Source of the DNA: Hypoxylon rubiginosum
Taxonomy: Eukaryota; Ascomycota; Sordariomycetes; Xylariales; Hypoxylaceae
Assembly: GCA_902806565.1 (NCBI GenBank)
Contig: CADCXA010000001.1
Span: 306,167 to 370,166 of the forward strand
Direction: 5' to 3'
DNA: 64,000 bases
Positions 1-15,105 of the stretch are shown here, piece by piece. Made by a program: the position numbers and the translations under genes. Under the pieces are notes generated by a model, which saw only the letters and a program-made list of their open reading frames with translations, did no database searches and was not told the origin of the DNA. Within the stretch, counting starts at the first letter, position 1. Each line of letters opens with the position of its first letter.

Positions 1-452
1 TTAAATATTACTAACTTATAATAAATAATATATATTATTTTAAAACTTTTTTTAAAAGATTTTTTAACTTTTTTTTTATTAAAACTAACTTTATTTTAAC
101 TATTTTATTTATTAAAAATATATTTTTTTTAAAAAAAAAAATAAATTTTTTTTTTAATATAAAATTTAAATAAGTTATAAAAACTTATTTTTCTTTAATA
201 AAAATTATTTTTATAATTAATATTATTTTTTAAAGTTTATAATTTAATAAATTTAATTTTAATATTTATTAATTATAATTTAATAACTAATAAGTTTAAG
301 TTTATACTATTTTTTTTATTTATTTATATTTTATAAAAAAGATTTTTTTTTAAAATTAAAAGTTACTATTAATTTAATTAAAAGTTTTAAAATGTTTAAT
401 TTAATATTAAATTTTATATAAATTTTAACTTTTTTATTAATAATATAAACTA

Positions 453-510
453 AAGTAAAATAAAAATAAAATAAAAAATAAAATAAAAATAAGATAAAAA
501 ATAAAATAAA
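453..510. repeat. A-rich AAATA-type simple repeat
   Basis: Short runs of A separated by T or G (AAATAAAATAAAAAT-like) fill about 58 bases. It is low-complexity sequence, perhaps a mutated purine tract. No function is suggested. Confidence 0.5.
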
Positions 511-2678
511 AAATATTTATATTTTATTTTTATATTTTAATTTAGTTATAATTAATTGTTTCTTATAAAATTAAAAAAAAAAATACTAATAATATTTTTT
601 TAGTATTTATTTAAATATATATTTATATAGTTAATTATAATATATGTTTTTTTTTTAACTAGCTTTTTATTTTATTTACTTTTTTTATAATAAAGTGTAT
701 TATTATAACATGTTTTAAAAATATTAATTAAAAAGATATAAATTATATTTCTTTTTATTTATTAAGTTTTTTTATTTTTCACTTAATTTTTTTATTTATT
801 ATTTTATTTTTAAAAAGTTTTATATACCTTTTTTAATTTTAGTTATTTTTTTTATTTTTAATTAATATATATTATTATATTTTAATATTTATATAAATTT
901 TATTAAAATTTATTATTAACTAAAACTAGTTTTTTATTATTATATATTATTTATTTTTATAGTAATTTTATTAAATAAATATATATAATTTTATTAAAAT
1001 TTATATAAAATATAAAAAAATTTATAAGTAATTTAAAATAATTCTTAATTTTTATATAAATAAGTTTAATCGTATATATTAATTATATTATTCTTTAAAA
1101 CATTATTAGTTTTTAAAAAAAAATTAATTTAAATATATTTTACTAGTTTAAACGTATTTAAAAATTTAAAACTAATATAAATAAAAGATTTAATTAATAG
1201 TTATTAAAATTTAATAATTTTTCTTAATTATTTTTAGTTTTAAATTAATAGTTTTTATATTTTTCTTATAAAATATAATTAGATTTTATTAAATATTATA
1301 AAGTTTAATTATATAATAATAAGTTATTATAAATTAATATTTATAATATTAATATTATAAATAAGTAATATAATTTTTATAATATATTCTATTAGTTTAA
1401 TAACATTTTTCGTTAATAATTTAATTTGTTTTTATGTTTTAAAAGAGGAGATTTATTTTATATTTAATTATTAATATTTAAAATAATAATAAATATTTAA
1501 TTTATAGTAATTTTTAACCTTTTTAACCTTTTTTTAAGGAAAATAATAATAGGTTTTTATTTTATTATAAGCTTAATATCCTTATTAAATACTGGTAGTA
1601 AAATACTATAAATTAATATTAATATAAAAATAATTATAAATATATTATTTATTTTTAATTATTTTATAATAATTACTATAAAAGTTAAATATTATTATTT
1701 AGGTTTAAATTTTTACTATATATTTAATTAATAAAAACATTTTTTATTATTATTATTATAATAATAATTAGTATATATATTATTTAAATATTAAGGTAAA
1801 ATAATATAATATTAAAATATGTTATTTTTTATTTAATATTAAATATAATTTTATTTTAAAGGTAAAATATTATTATATATTTATATATAAATAACTAAAA
1901 ATAATTAAAATTTTAATTAACTTAAAAAACTTTTTTTAATTTATTTTTATAGTTGGTGGTTAGTGTTACACTTAGCTTAATTTTTTTAAAATAACAGTTT
2001 TAATTTATATATTATATATTTAAAATAATAGTTTATTTTAAAGAAATTTATTAAATTATTAATAAGGTTTATATATTAAAATATAAAGTTTTAAATATAT
2101 TTTTATTTATTATTATTTAAATAATAATAATATTAACTTTTATATTTTTAATTTTAATTAAAGTTTATTATATAAACTTATTTAATTTTATATTATTTAT
2201 TAGTAAAAACTAATTATTATATTTATTAACATATAAAATATATTAAAATAAACGAAATAAAGTTAAAAAATAATTTATTTATATTTAATTTAAAGTTATA
2301 AAAAGGTTTTAATTAAATTTAAAAAAGTTAAAATAAGTTATATTAAATATTAATTAGTTATATAAATTAAAACTAATATATTTATTATTATTATTATTAT
2401 TAATTTTATTTTTATTTATTAACTTTTATAACTGTTTTTTTAATTTAATAATAATAATTATTATAATAAAAATTTAATAAATAAATTATATTTATAATAA
2501 GAAGCTAAAAAAAATAAAATTAAAAAAGCTTTTAAAAATTAAAGGATTTATTAAAACTAAAAAATTTCTTTTAAAATTTAAAAGAGGTAAAAAGGCCTTT
2601 TAATGTTATATAAAAAAAGTTAATAAACCTAGGTTAATTAGAAATTAATATCGGTTAAATTATATATTAATACCGTTT

Positions 2679-2701
2679 TAAAAAAAAAAAAAAAAAAAAA
2701 C
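2679..2701 (+). repeat. Poly(A) tract of about 22 bases
   Basis: An uninterrupted run of about 22 A follows the bases CCGTTTT and precedes CATTTAAACACC. It could be the poly(A) tail of a decayed non-LTR element, a mutated G run, or plain slippage. No coding remnants that would decide this can be read upstream. Confidence 0.45.
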
Positions 2702-2814
2702 ATTTAAACACCATGTAAAATTAAATATATATTATATTTAAAAAATTATAAAATGTAAAAAAATTAAGAAAAAGATATAAATAAGTTTAAAAAAGTTATA
2801 TAATTTTTAAAAAT

Positions 2815-2879
2815 AAATATAAACGTATTTTTAACACTTTTTATTATTTATAAAAAACGTTAAAAATACGTTTATATTT
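2815..2879. repeat. Perfect 21-bp inverted repeat (hairpin)
   Basis: The arm at 2815-2835 is the exact reverse complement of the arm at 2859-2879, with a 23-base loop. Each arm contains an unmutated ACGT. A palindrome this exact is unusual in DNA where point mutation has scrambled nearly everything else. It may be a small inverted-repeat element or a foldback made after RIP. Confidence 0.7.
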
Positions 2880-5800
2880 TTCAATAAAAGATTATTATAA
2901 TATAACTTAAAAATAATATTTAATAAATTATTTAATTTTTATTTAATATTATAAATATTAAAATTATTTATATAAATATCCTACGTTTTTATTAAACATT
3001 AATTCTTAATAAATATTATATTTATTATAATTTTAATTTTAAAATTATTCTTAATTTATAATATTAAAACCTTTTCTTTTTTTATAATAAATCTATTTTA
3101 TATTTTATATAAACCTTTACTAAACTTTTATTTTAAAAAATCTATACAATTAATAAATATTATTAATACCGAAGTTATTAAATTAAAATCTAATTAATTT
3201 AATTTTATTATAAAGTTAATAATTAATATTAAACATTTTAGTTATTTTAAATATATAAAATTATTTTTGTTTTTTTTTACTTTAAATTATAATAATATTA
3301 ATTATAATCTTATAATATATATTTATTATATTATAATTAAAAACATTTAACTTTATAATAATATATTTAATAAAAATATTTTATATTTTTTATATTTTAA
3401 AAACTTTTAAAATATTAATCCCGTTTTAGTTATTATATTATTAGTAACTAGTAATATTATTATTTAAAAGATTTATTATTTTTATATTTTTAGTTATATA
3501 AATTTATTTTTATATTTATTTTATATTTTTAAGTTTTAACTATAATAAATTTAAAGTTATATATTATAATGTTTTTTTTTAATAATTAATAATTTTTTTA
3601 TGTTTTTAATACTTTTTTATTATATCTTATTATATTTTTAAACAACGTTTTTATTAATTTTTTTAATATATTAATAAAAACTATTTTAACATTTTTTTTT
3701 TTTATTATTTAATAAGCTATTATTATACCTGTGTTTATTTTTTTATTAATTAATTTAACTAATTATATAATTATTATTAATTATAATAAAACTTACTAAA
3801 TTATATAATATAATATAAAAATAAAAACAATATATTTAATATTAAAAAAAACTAAGTTATAATTTAATGTTAATTATATAAAATAATACGTAAAAATGCT
3901 AGGTAATAATAAATTTATTAATAATTTAAATAATATATTTTTTTTTATAATAATATTTATTATATATTTAATTATAAAAAGCTTATTATTATGTTAAAAA
4001 AGCTAGATAATTAATATATTTTTATTTTTAAAATTATTAAATTAAATATAAAATATTTATATAATATATATATAATATATTATAATTATATTTACCAGGA
4101 TTTCTTAAGTATTAAAATTAAGTTTCTTTTTAATTATTTTATATAAAATATTTTTTATTTAAAAACTATATATATTATTTTTATATTATATTTTTATTAT
4201 TTAATATAAGTTTATAATAATAATAAAAACATATATAAAATTTAAAATAAACTTATATTAAAGTTTAAAAAAAATTATAATTAGTTTATAAATAAAAATA
4301 ATAAACGTATATATAGTTTAAATTCAGTTAATAATAATAATTATTTTATTTAAAATAATAAAATATTAGTATCTAATAAATTTAAATTTAAGTTTAATAA
4401 TTATTAGAAATATTTATATAATTTAAACACTTATAAAAAGTATTTTTCTAGCTTAAAAAATAATAAAAATTATAAGGAATATAAATAAGTTTAAAAATAT
4501 AATAATAAGTTTAATAATATTAATATTAAAATAAATATAAATTTTAATGTTATTTGTTTTATATTTAATAATATTATAAGTAAATTTTAAAGGCTAAATA
4601 AAAATATTACTTTTTTTAGTTATAATATTTTAAGGGAAAAAAATATATAAAAAAAGATATATTTTTAAGATTTTATTTTAATAAATTAAATTTAAAAAAA
4701 TAAATTATATATATAACCTTTTATAAAATTTAAGTTTATTAATTAAAACATTATATATTAAATATAATTAAATAAATAATTATTATATTAAAAAAGTTTT
4801 AAAATAATATATAACTAGTATAAATATATATATAAAATTATTTTTATGTTAATTAATATAATTAATAAATATAATAAATATAATAATTAATAATTTTTAA
4901 TTAGTTATTATTTATAACGATTATAACGTTTATTATTATAAGGAAAAAAAGTTATTAATAAATAAACTAATAATAATAAAAACTATATAAATTTATATAA
5001 AAATTAAAATAAATTAATATAACTTTTAATATAAATAAGCTTTTAATAAATATATAAGTAAATTAATTTATTATATTAATATTTAGTTTATTTATATAAA
5101 AAGTATTTATTTAAATTAAAAATAAATATGTTTATATTTTTAACTTAGTGTTTAATTATTTACTATTTATTAAATAATATAAATAAATTATATTTTTTTT
5201 TTAAACTTTTTAATAATAATTATTAAGTTTTTATTTAATTATTATTATTAAATTATTATTAACTTATTTTTTAACTTTTATTTAACCATTATTAATCTAG
5301 TTTTTATATTTTTAATAACCTTATTATTTTTATTAGTTATTAAATTATTTTTAAAGTTATTATTATTATTTTTAATAATATTAACCCTGGTTTTATTATT
5401 TTTAACTTTAATTTTAATTTCTAATAAAAGTGATAAATTTATAAAATAATAATTATTATTATTTTTAGGTTTATTATTATTTATTATAACATTTAATTAT
5501 TAAAAAGCTGTTAATTAGTTATTTAATTAAGTAATAATTATATTAAATTTATTTTAACCACTTATTAATATATAATTAATATTATTTATTAAATATGGTT
5601 TAATAACAGGATTTATTAATATTATTAACATTTAAAAATATAAAAAATTACTAGATTTAGGTTTTTTTAATTTAATAAAATTAATATTATAATTAATCTT
5701 AATTAAGTTATTATTTAACGTTAATTAAAAGTTAATAATATAGTTATTATAATTAATTTTATTTAAGTTATTATTTAACGTTAATTAAATTTATATTTAA

Positions 5801-8800
5801 GGTGTTAATATTTAATTAAACGTTAGGATTATTTCATTTTTATTATTCTTTTTTTTTTTTTTAACTTTCATTTTTTTAAATATTTCGACGCGGTGTAATA
5901 ACCGTTATTTTTTAATTATTTAAATAACAGGTTTATTATTTTTTAAATGTTTAAATAAAATATTATTTATTTTAAATATATGAAATTTATTTAACAATAA
6001 AAAGTTTTTTTTTATTATATTATAAAAGTTTTATTTATACGCCTAATTTATTAACTAGTTAATATAAAATTAAAAATGTAAATATTTTTATATTTTAATT
6101 TTAAATTAATTTATAATTAAGTTTATTATAATAACTTTAAGTTTTTATAAATTATAATTAATTAATATTAATAAATTAAACTAAATAACAATTAAATAAT
6201 AATTAAATAATAATTAAATAATAATTTAATAATAATTTAATAATAGTTTACTTAAACTTATAATAAAATTATATATTATGTTAATCTTTTATAAAAATAA
6301 ATTTATATAAAGTATTATATTATTTAATTAATATTTATTTTATTAATATTTAAAAAGTATTTTATAAGTTTTTAATAATAAATTTTTTAATTAACGTAAA
6401 AAAAGCTAACAATAAATTAATTATATTTATTAACTATTATTTAATTTTAATTAAGTTGTTATTTAATTATAGTTTATATATTTATTTTAATATAAAAGTT
6501 ATATTAATATTTTTAAAATTATAATTATTAATTAAAATCTTTTATATAATTATTAGTATATTTATATTTTTTTTAATTTTAAAAATAATACCATATATAA
6601 TATTAAATCTAAATATAGTTTTAATTATATATTTTATAATTTATTAATTTTTAAATATTAATTAGGTTTTAGTTTAATTTATATATTATTATTATATTAA
6701 AAGATTAAAATTTAATTATTAAAAAACATTATAACGGTTAATATATTATTTATTACTAGGTTATTATAATATTTATTAATATTTTAGTTTATAAATATAT
6801 TTAAAAGTTTATAACTTTTTTTAATATACTTTTTTTACTTTAAAAAACCAATTAAATATTATTAATTAATAGTAAAATTAATATTAACTAATTTATAAAA
6901 ACTTAATTAATAAAATTTTTATTTAAAATAAATTTTATTTTTATTAATTATAACTAAAAAATAATTAAACCAACGTTAAATAATAATTTAATAATAATTA
7001 TATAATAATTTAATAATAATTTAAAAAGTTTTAAATACCATAAAAATATTTATAATTAAAATAAAGATTTTAAATAGTTAAAATGCTTTTTATATTTATT
7101 AATTTTATTAATATTTAGTTTTTAAGTATATAAGGATTAATATATATATTAAAAAAAATTATTATATTATTTTTATTATTATTAATTTTAATAAATAACT
7201 TAGATATTATTATTTTAATATATTAAAAATATTTATAATATATTTTTAAAATTACAGATTAAATATTAATATATTAAGCTTTTATTAAATAAAAAAGTAT
7301 ATTAAAAGTAAAAAATAATTTATATTAAGATATAATAAATTTATAATTATTTTTAAGCCGTATTTAAATTATTAATAAGTTATTATTAAGTTATTATTTA
7401 ACTATTATTAAGTTATTTTTATTAAGTATTATTATAAATAATAATTTTATTTCTTATATTATTTATTTATATTATATTATGTATTTATTATTATATATAT
7501 TTATTAATTATAAATATTAGTTTTAAATACTGTTATTTTATTTATTTTAAAGTTATTTATTGTTTTTAAATATTGCTTTTTTTTTATTATTAAACTAGTA
7601 ATTTTACTTTTAATTTTCATATTATTATATAGTATTATTATTTATATATAACTAAAAAATAATTTGTTTATTTAGCTAAAATTATTATTTAATAATAGTT
7701 AACTTTATTTATTTTAATTAGTTAAATAATTATAAATTTATAATAAAAATATATATAAAATTAATTTATTAAATTTTTTAAATATTATAAACCTTATTTA
7801 AATCTTTATATTTATTTAATTTATTATATATATATATTACTTTTAAATCTTGAATTTATTTTTTATATATTTATTTAATAATTATACTAGTAATTTATTA
7901 TTATATTATTACGTTGTTTTTTTTAATAAATTTATATTAACGTTTATAATTATATATTAATATTACTTTAATTACCTTAATTTAAAGTTAATATTAAATT
8001 TTAATATTTTTAATAATAATAGTATTTATTATATTATAATATATTATATTATATATATAATAACTAAAAATATTTAAGCTTTTAATAAAAAAAAAATATA
8101 AATAAATTTTAATAAAATGTTTTTTTTTTTAAAATTATAACACCAGCTTTTATAAATATATCTAGGAATAATATTTTATTTATAAGTTATTATTATTTTT
8201 ATATTTTAAACTATAAACAAAAAAACTATATATATTAATATTATAATTTTATATAAATAATATCTTTTAATTATTATTTATAGTTTTATTAATTAGCTTA
8301 AAAATATAAAATATTAATATTAGAAAATTAATTAATTAATAATAATATAATAATATAAAATAATAAATTAATATAAATTTATTTAAAATTTAAAAGTATA
8401 ATATTTAATTTAATATAATAATAATTACTTATAAATTATTATTATTTATAAAAAAGCTTTTAATAATATTTAAGTTTTATTACTTTTATATATTAACTAA
8501 TATTATATTTATTAAAAATAAAAATTATCCTTAGATTTTTTTAAAAATAATAATAATTATTATTATTATTATTCGGCGTTTTTAAACTTTATTAATAAGT
8601 TTAACTAATAATAAACTAACCTTTTATTTATAAATATATATATTATATACTAATAATTAATTAGTTATAATAATTTTATTAGATTTTAAAATAATTTTTA
8701 AGATATTAATAATATTAATTTTATTTAATTTTAACTTTATTTTAAAACTAAAGTTTATTTTTATTATTAATATATTATTATCTTTTATAGTAAAATACCT

Positions 8801-9110
8801 TTAAACTTAAAAAGTAAATTTATTTATTTAATAACTAATAAATATTTCTTAAATTAAAAATAAACTAAAATTATTATTATTAATTAATTTAAAAAATTTT
8901 TTTTATATTAGTTTTTTTAATAAGGTATATATTATATTAAAATAACTATAACTTTTATTAATATAATTAACAGTTTTATTTAAATTAAATAAAACCTTTT
9001 AATAAATATTAATAAAAATATATATATTAAGTTATTATATAATATATTATTTCACTTTTAAACTTAAAAATTAATAATTAAAATTAGTTTAATATAAATG
9101 GTTAATTTAA

Positions 9111-9180
9111 TAAAAATAGTTAATTTAAAAATAACTAGTTTAAAAATAGTTAATTTAAAAATAACTAGTTTAAAAAAATT
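9111..9180. repeat. 30-bp tandem repeat, two exact copies plus partial
   Basis: Positions 9111-9140 and 9141-9170 are identical, and a degenerate third copy follows. Each unit contains the palindrome AACTAGTT. It lies in AT-rich DNA with no gene nearby. Confidence 0.7.
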
Positions 9181-12100
9181 AGTATTTTTAATATAAATAT
9201 AATAAAAAATAAAAAATAATAAACTTTTTATAGTTTATAAATATACCATATAAATATTATAATATAAACTTTATATATATTATTAATTAAAAAACTTTTA
9301 ATTTTTAATTAAAATATATAAAAATTAGTTAATATATTTTATATTTTTATAAAGTTATTTAATAATTAAAACTAAATAAAAACTTTTTTTTTTCTTTAAA
9401 ATATTTTATAAATATTATAGCTTGGTTATTATTAATTATTTATTATTTATTATTATATAATTTAATAATAATATATTTTTAAAGAAAATAATCTAAATAT
9501 ATATAATATTTATTTAGCTTAATATTTATATAATTTACTTTTAATTATATTAAATAATTTTTTTAGTAAGTAATAAATAAATTTATATTATTTAAACATT
9601 TAAATAAATATTTTTTTATTTTTATTAATATAATATTAAACAATAAATATATAGATTTTAAATTAAAATAAAAGCGATAATAAGTTTTATAATATTTATT
9701 ATATTTTTAATTTTTTTTTATAGTTATTATTAATATTTTAATAAAAGTGTTTATTATAAATAAAATATCTCACTTTATTATTAAGGTTATTATATTAATA
9801 AATTTATTTATAATTTATATTTTATATTTTATTATAAGGTTTAGTTTATATATAATTAATTATAATTAAAATGTTAAATTTATTATTATTAAGTTTATTA
9901 TTAAAACTTATATTAAAAAAAAAAAAAAAAGGTAAAAAAATATAAGAAAAATATAGAATAATATTAAAATATAAAAGTAATAAATTATAGTTAAGTAATT
10001 ATAATAATAAAAAATTAAATAAACTAATTAAATATTAAAATATTTTAAAAGTTAAACATTTAAACTAATATTATTATATATATAATTATTAACTTATACA
10101 CTTTTATACGTTTTTAACGATTTAATTAAATAAAACTATTTATTTTTATATAAATTTTATTAATATATAGCTTTTTTTTAAACTAAAATTTATATTTAAA
10201 ATTAAATTATTAACGTCGTTAAATAAACCAGGCGTTTTTATATTTAAATTAAAATATATATATTTTATTTATATAAATAAACTAAGTATATATATTTATT
10301 TTATATAATAGATTTAAATAAAATAAAAGAACTATTTAATTTAAATTAAGAATTTATTTATAAGTAAATAAGTATATTAATTAGTTTTTTTTCGTTATTT
10401 TTACAGTTTTTCCTCTTTATTTAATAAGAATAATTAAAAAACATTATATATTTAAAAATAAAATAAATATATAACCCTTTAAATTAATATAAAAATCGGT
10501 TTAATATTAAAATAATATATTAATAACATATATAATAAATTTACTTATATATTAAATAATTATTTATATTTTATTTTTATTATTATAAACGTTTTTTTTT
10601 TATTAATTAAAACCAGCGAAACTTAATAAAACGTTAAAATAAATATTATTTTTACTTTAATTATAATTATTAAATTTTTATTATATATTATTTTTATTTT
10701 ATTTATAAACTTTATATTAATTATAAATAAAAATAATATCTTTATTAATTTAACTAATATTTTTATTATAAACTTAAACTTAATATTTTTATTAAGTTAT
10801 TAAGGTTTTAAAAAGTTAAATAACTTAATAACTTAAATAAAAACCAGTTAAATATTATAACTATTAAAATTATAAAAAGTAAATATTTAAAATATACATT
10901 TAACTTTTTCCTTTTTTATTTTAAAAAAAACAATAATTATTATTCTTTTTTTTTAATTTTAAAGAAACCATTTTTTACTATATAATATTAAGTGGTAAAA
11001 ATATTTTATAACTTGTTTTTTAAAACTAAATATATTATTAAAAACGTTATATATATTAAATAGAAAATTATAAGTAAATAAACATTAAAAAATTACTTTT
11101 ACCTTAGATTTTTAAAATTTAAAAAGTAAATAAATCTAGTTAAAACCTTTAAATACTTTTAATTATAAATTAAAAAAAACTAGTAATATATATAATAACT
11201 ATATAATAATAAATATTATTATAATAAAATGTTTTATATTAATTAAAATATAATATATTTATTTTATATAATTACTAATAAAATTAATCTTATGCTTTTT
11301 AAAAAATATATTTTTTAATATATTTTTTATATTTATTATAAACATTTTTATCACTTTTTATAAAATATAAAAAAGATTTATTAAATCGGTTAAATATTTA
11401 ATAATAATTAATAATTTATAAAGTAAATTAACTATAATTAATTTTATACGTTTAATTATTAATTTTTTTTTTTTCTTTTTTTATAATTAATTATTTTTTT
11501 TAATTTAAATAAGTAATGTTTATAATAAAAAGTTATATTAAATATATAAAAAAGAAGGAAAGTAATAATAAAAAAAACGATTTTATTAAAAAAAATAATA
11601 ATTATTTTAAAAGAAATATGTTATAATTTAAGGAGTTTTTTAATTATAAGAAAATAAAAAAGTTTTAAACAACGTGATTAATAATAATAATTTTAATTAT
11701 AATTTTAATTAATTTTAATTATAAAAAAATATATAAAAAATAGTTTTTATATATAATTACTATAAATAATAGTTTTTTTATAAAAGGATAATATATTATA
11801 ATTATAAATAAATATTAATATTTTATATATTTATTTTAATTAATTGGTATTATAATTATAATTAAATGTTTAACGTTTTAATAAAGAAAAAATAATAATT
11901 TAAATTAGTAATTATATATATTATAAATTAAAAAGATTTTATTATAATAAGTTATAAAAAAATATTATTTTTATTTAATTATTTACCGTTAATAAATAAT
12001 ATATTAAATATTAATAAAAAAAAGAATTAAATAAATATATAGTTAATAAAAATAAATTATAAATATGTTAATATTATAAAAAAAATAAAAGTTAATATGT

Positions 12101-14360
12101 TTTATTAAGGTTATTATAAGTGTTTTATTTATATTAAAAAAAATATTATAATATTATTAATTATTAAAAATTAATAAGATATTATAAACTTTATTTTTTT
12201 AATAAATAGTTATTTTAAATATATTTTTATTATAAATGGTATTTTTATTATTAATATTAATATTATTTCTTATAATAGTTAAAAAAAAAAAAAGAAGGAA
12301 AAATTAAAAAGGAAGAAAAAAAGAAATAATCCATTTTAATTAACTAAGAATTACTTTAATATAATATTTTAGTTTTTTAATTTTTTGTTTATTTTAAAGT
12401 AATTTATTAAGAAAATTTAATAAAAGATTTAAAAATAAATATTATATTAAATATAAACCGTTTTTATATAAATAACTTTATTATAAATAGTTTTATTATA
12501 AATAAGTTAAGTTAATAAAAATAATTATAAAAACTTTTAAAAATTTTATAATATATATTATTTTAACATTTAATTTATAAAAAACTTTTATTTTATTTAA
12601 TTTTATTATAAATTTTTTAATTATATTTATATATTTAAAATATTTTATTTTATAAACAATTAAATATTTAACGCTTATTTATAAGAATTAAACCTAGTTT
12701 TTTATTTATAAATAACTAAAATTAAAACGTTAATATATTTTTAAAAAAACATTTTTTTTATTATTTAAGCGGTGATATTATTAGGTTTATAAAAATTAAA
12801 TTTTATAGCAAATAATATAATTTACCTTTAGTTATTAAAAATAAAAATATTAATAAATATTTAAAAAAACGTTTTATTAACCGTAGTTTAATAAAAATTA
12901 AACCTTATAATAAATAAAATAACTTATTTATAAACAATAAAAATTAAAATATTTATATATTTTTATAAAAACATTTTATTAGTTACTTTTTTATAAAAAT
13001 TAAATCTTATAATAAAATAAAAGGCTTATTTAAAACTAATAAAAATTAAAATTAAAATATTTAATTATTTTTATAAGGATATTTTTTATATTATAATAAG
13101 GAAAATAATATTAATAAAATATTAACTACTATTTATAATATTATTATATAATTAATAACTATTAATAAAATACGGTTTTTCTTTTTTATTTAATAAGTAA
13201 TATTAAGAATTATTATATATAAGTTTTTATATTTTTTTTTTTTTATTAAAATAAAAACGTTAATATAATAAATATAAAAAAAAGTAACATCGTTTTATAT
13301 TTATTATTATATAATATAAAAACATATATTTATTTTATTAAAAATAAAATTAAATATAATAATATTTAACTTAAATTTATTAACGTTTAATATATTTTAT
13401 AATTAATCACTAAATATCCCCACTAAATTAACATATATTATTAAGTTAATAATAATTTAATTTTTTTTAACTTAATTAATAAAACACTTATTAAAACCAC
13501 CACTTTTTAATTTTATAAAAAACTAAGTAAATAAAACTTTTTTATTATATATAATTTTAATAAATATATATATAAATATATTATTTTTATTAAGTTTTAA
13601 CTATAATATATATATTATAATTTTATATATTAATAATTTTAAAATGATATTAAATATTAATATAAAAAGTTTTTATAAATTAGATTATATTTTTTTAATA
13701 ATTTTATTAGGAAAAAAAAAAGTGTGTTTAAATATAAATAAATTTAAAACCTTTTTAATTAAATTTTAATTTATATAAATATAATTATTAAATATTATAT
13801 TTTAATAAGTTTTTTAAATAATAGTTTTTTTTATTATAATATTTATTTTTATATTTTTACCTTATTTTTTTTATTAATTATTTATTTAATTTAAGTTATT
13901 ATTTAATTTAAATTTTTTAAGTATAAATTTTTTAATTAATATTATTTTTTTAAACTTAATTACTTTTATTTTATAATATATTTTTAATAATAGTTTTTTA
14001 AATTAATTATATATTTATTTAGCTTTTATAATAATATTTAAAATTACTATTAATATATTATAATTATTTTTATTAAAAAGTTTATTATTAAAAATAATAT
14101 TATTAAATTTAAGTTTTAATTATTAAAAAAAAATATTAAATATTTTATTTATATTAAACTTTTATATTTTTTTTATATACTTAATTTATTTTATAATAAA
14201 TTTAAAAGTTATAATATATTAAAAAAATAAAATATATTAAAAAAATAAAAATCTAATATTTTAAATTTTAGTTATATTATTAAATAATATAAAAAAAAGT
14301 TTATTATTAAATAATAAAATAAAAGGGTAATTATTAAATAATAAAATAAAAAATCTTTTA

Positions 14361-14462
14361 TTAAACTTTAAATTAAATACGTTATATTTAAATAAAATAA
14401 AAAGTTTTTTATTAAACTTTAAATTAAACACGTTATATTTAAATAAGGTAAATAATTTTTTT
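14361..14462. repeat. 51-bp tandem duplication
   Basis: Two adjacent 51-bp copies (14361-14411 and 14412-14462) share TTAAACTTTAAATTAAA followed by an ACGTTATATT segment and differ by a few transitions. Upstream, about 14305-14355, a shorter A/T motif is also repeated. No coding content is visible. Confidence 0.65.
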
Positions 14463-14914
14463 TTAAATAATAATAAAATAATAATTAATTCCCGGTTTAA
14501 TTTAAATAATAATAATAAAAATAATATTATTAAAAGAAAATTTATTAATATAAAATTAATTTTAAAGAAAATATTATTTTTAAATTATATATTAAATATT
14601 TTTACGTTTAAAAAAAAGATAAAACTAAATTAATGTTTTAAAATAACGTTAAATAACATAATATAAGTATTTTAAATATTTAAAATACCGTGGATTTAAA
14701 AAGATAAAATATATAATTTAATTAAATAAATTAAAATAAAATATTATAATATATTTTATATATATTAATATATATTAATATAATAATATTTAATTTTTAG
14801 TTTATATATTAAGTTGTTTATATCTTATAAGGTTTTTTTAATTTTTAAAATTAAGGTTTTATTATTAATTTAATTAATTAAGGTTTTTTTATAAAATATA
14901 AGTTAATTTTATTT

Positions 14915-15105
14915 AAATTATATAATTTTTTATTAAAAAATAAGTTAATTTTTTTTAGTTTTTTTACAGTAAATAAACTAACCTCGTCCAAGCTATATAA
15001 TTTTTTAATAAAGGATAAGTTAGGTTTTTTTAATATATTATATAGTTTTTTTAAAAAAGATAAATTATTTTTATTTTTTAAATTATATAATTTTTTAAGC
15101 GGTAA
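14915..15105. repeat. Degenerate tandem repeat of about 45 bp
   Basis: The motif TATATAATTTTTTA recurs near 14921, 14996, 15041 and 15086. The last three are spaced 45 bp apart. A small patch of unmutated sequence (CCTCGTCCAAGC, 14981-14992) sits at the start of one unit. The array may be a mutated minisatellite or a mutated repeat-coding exon. Confidence 0.45.
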
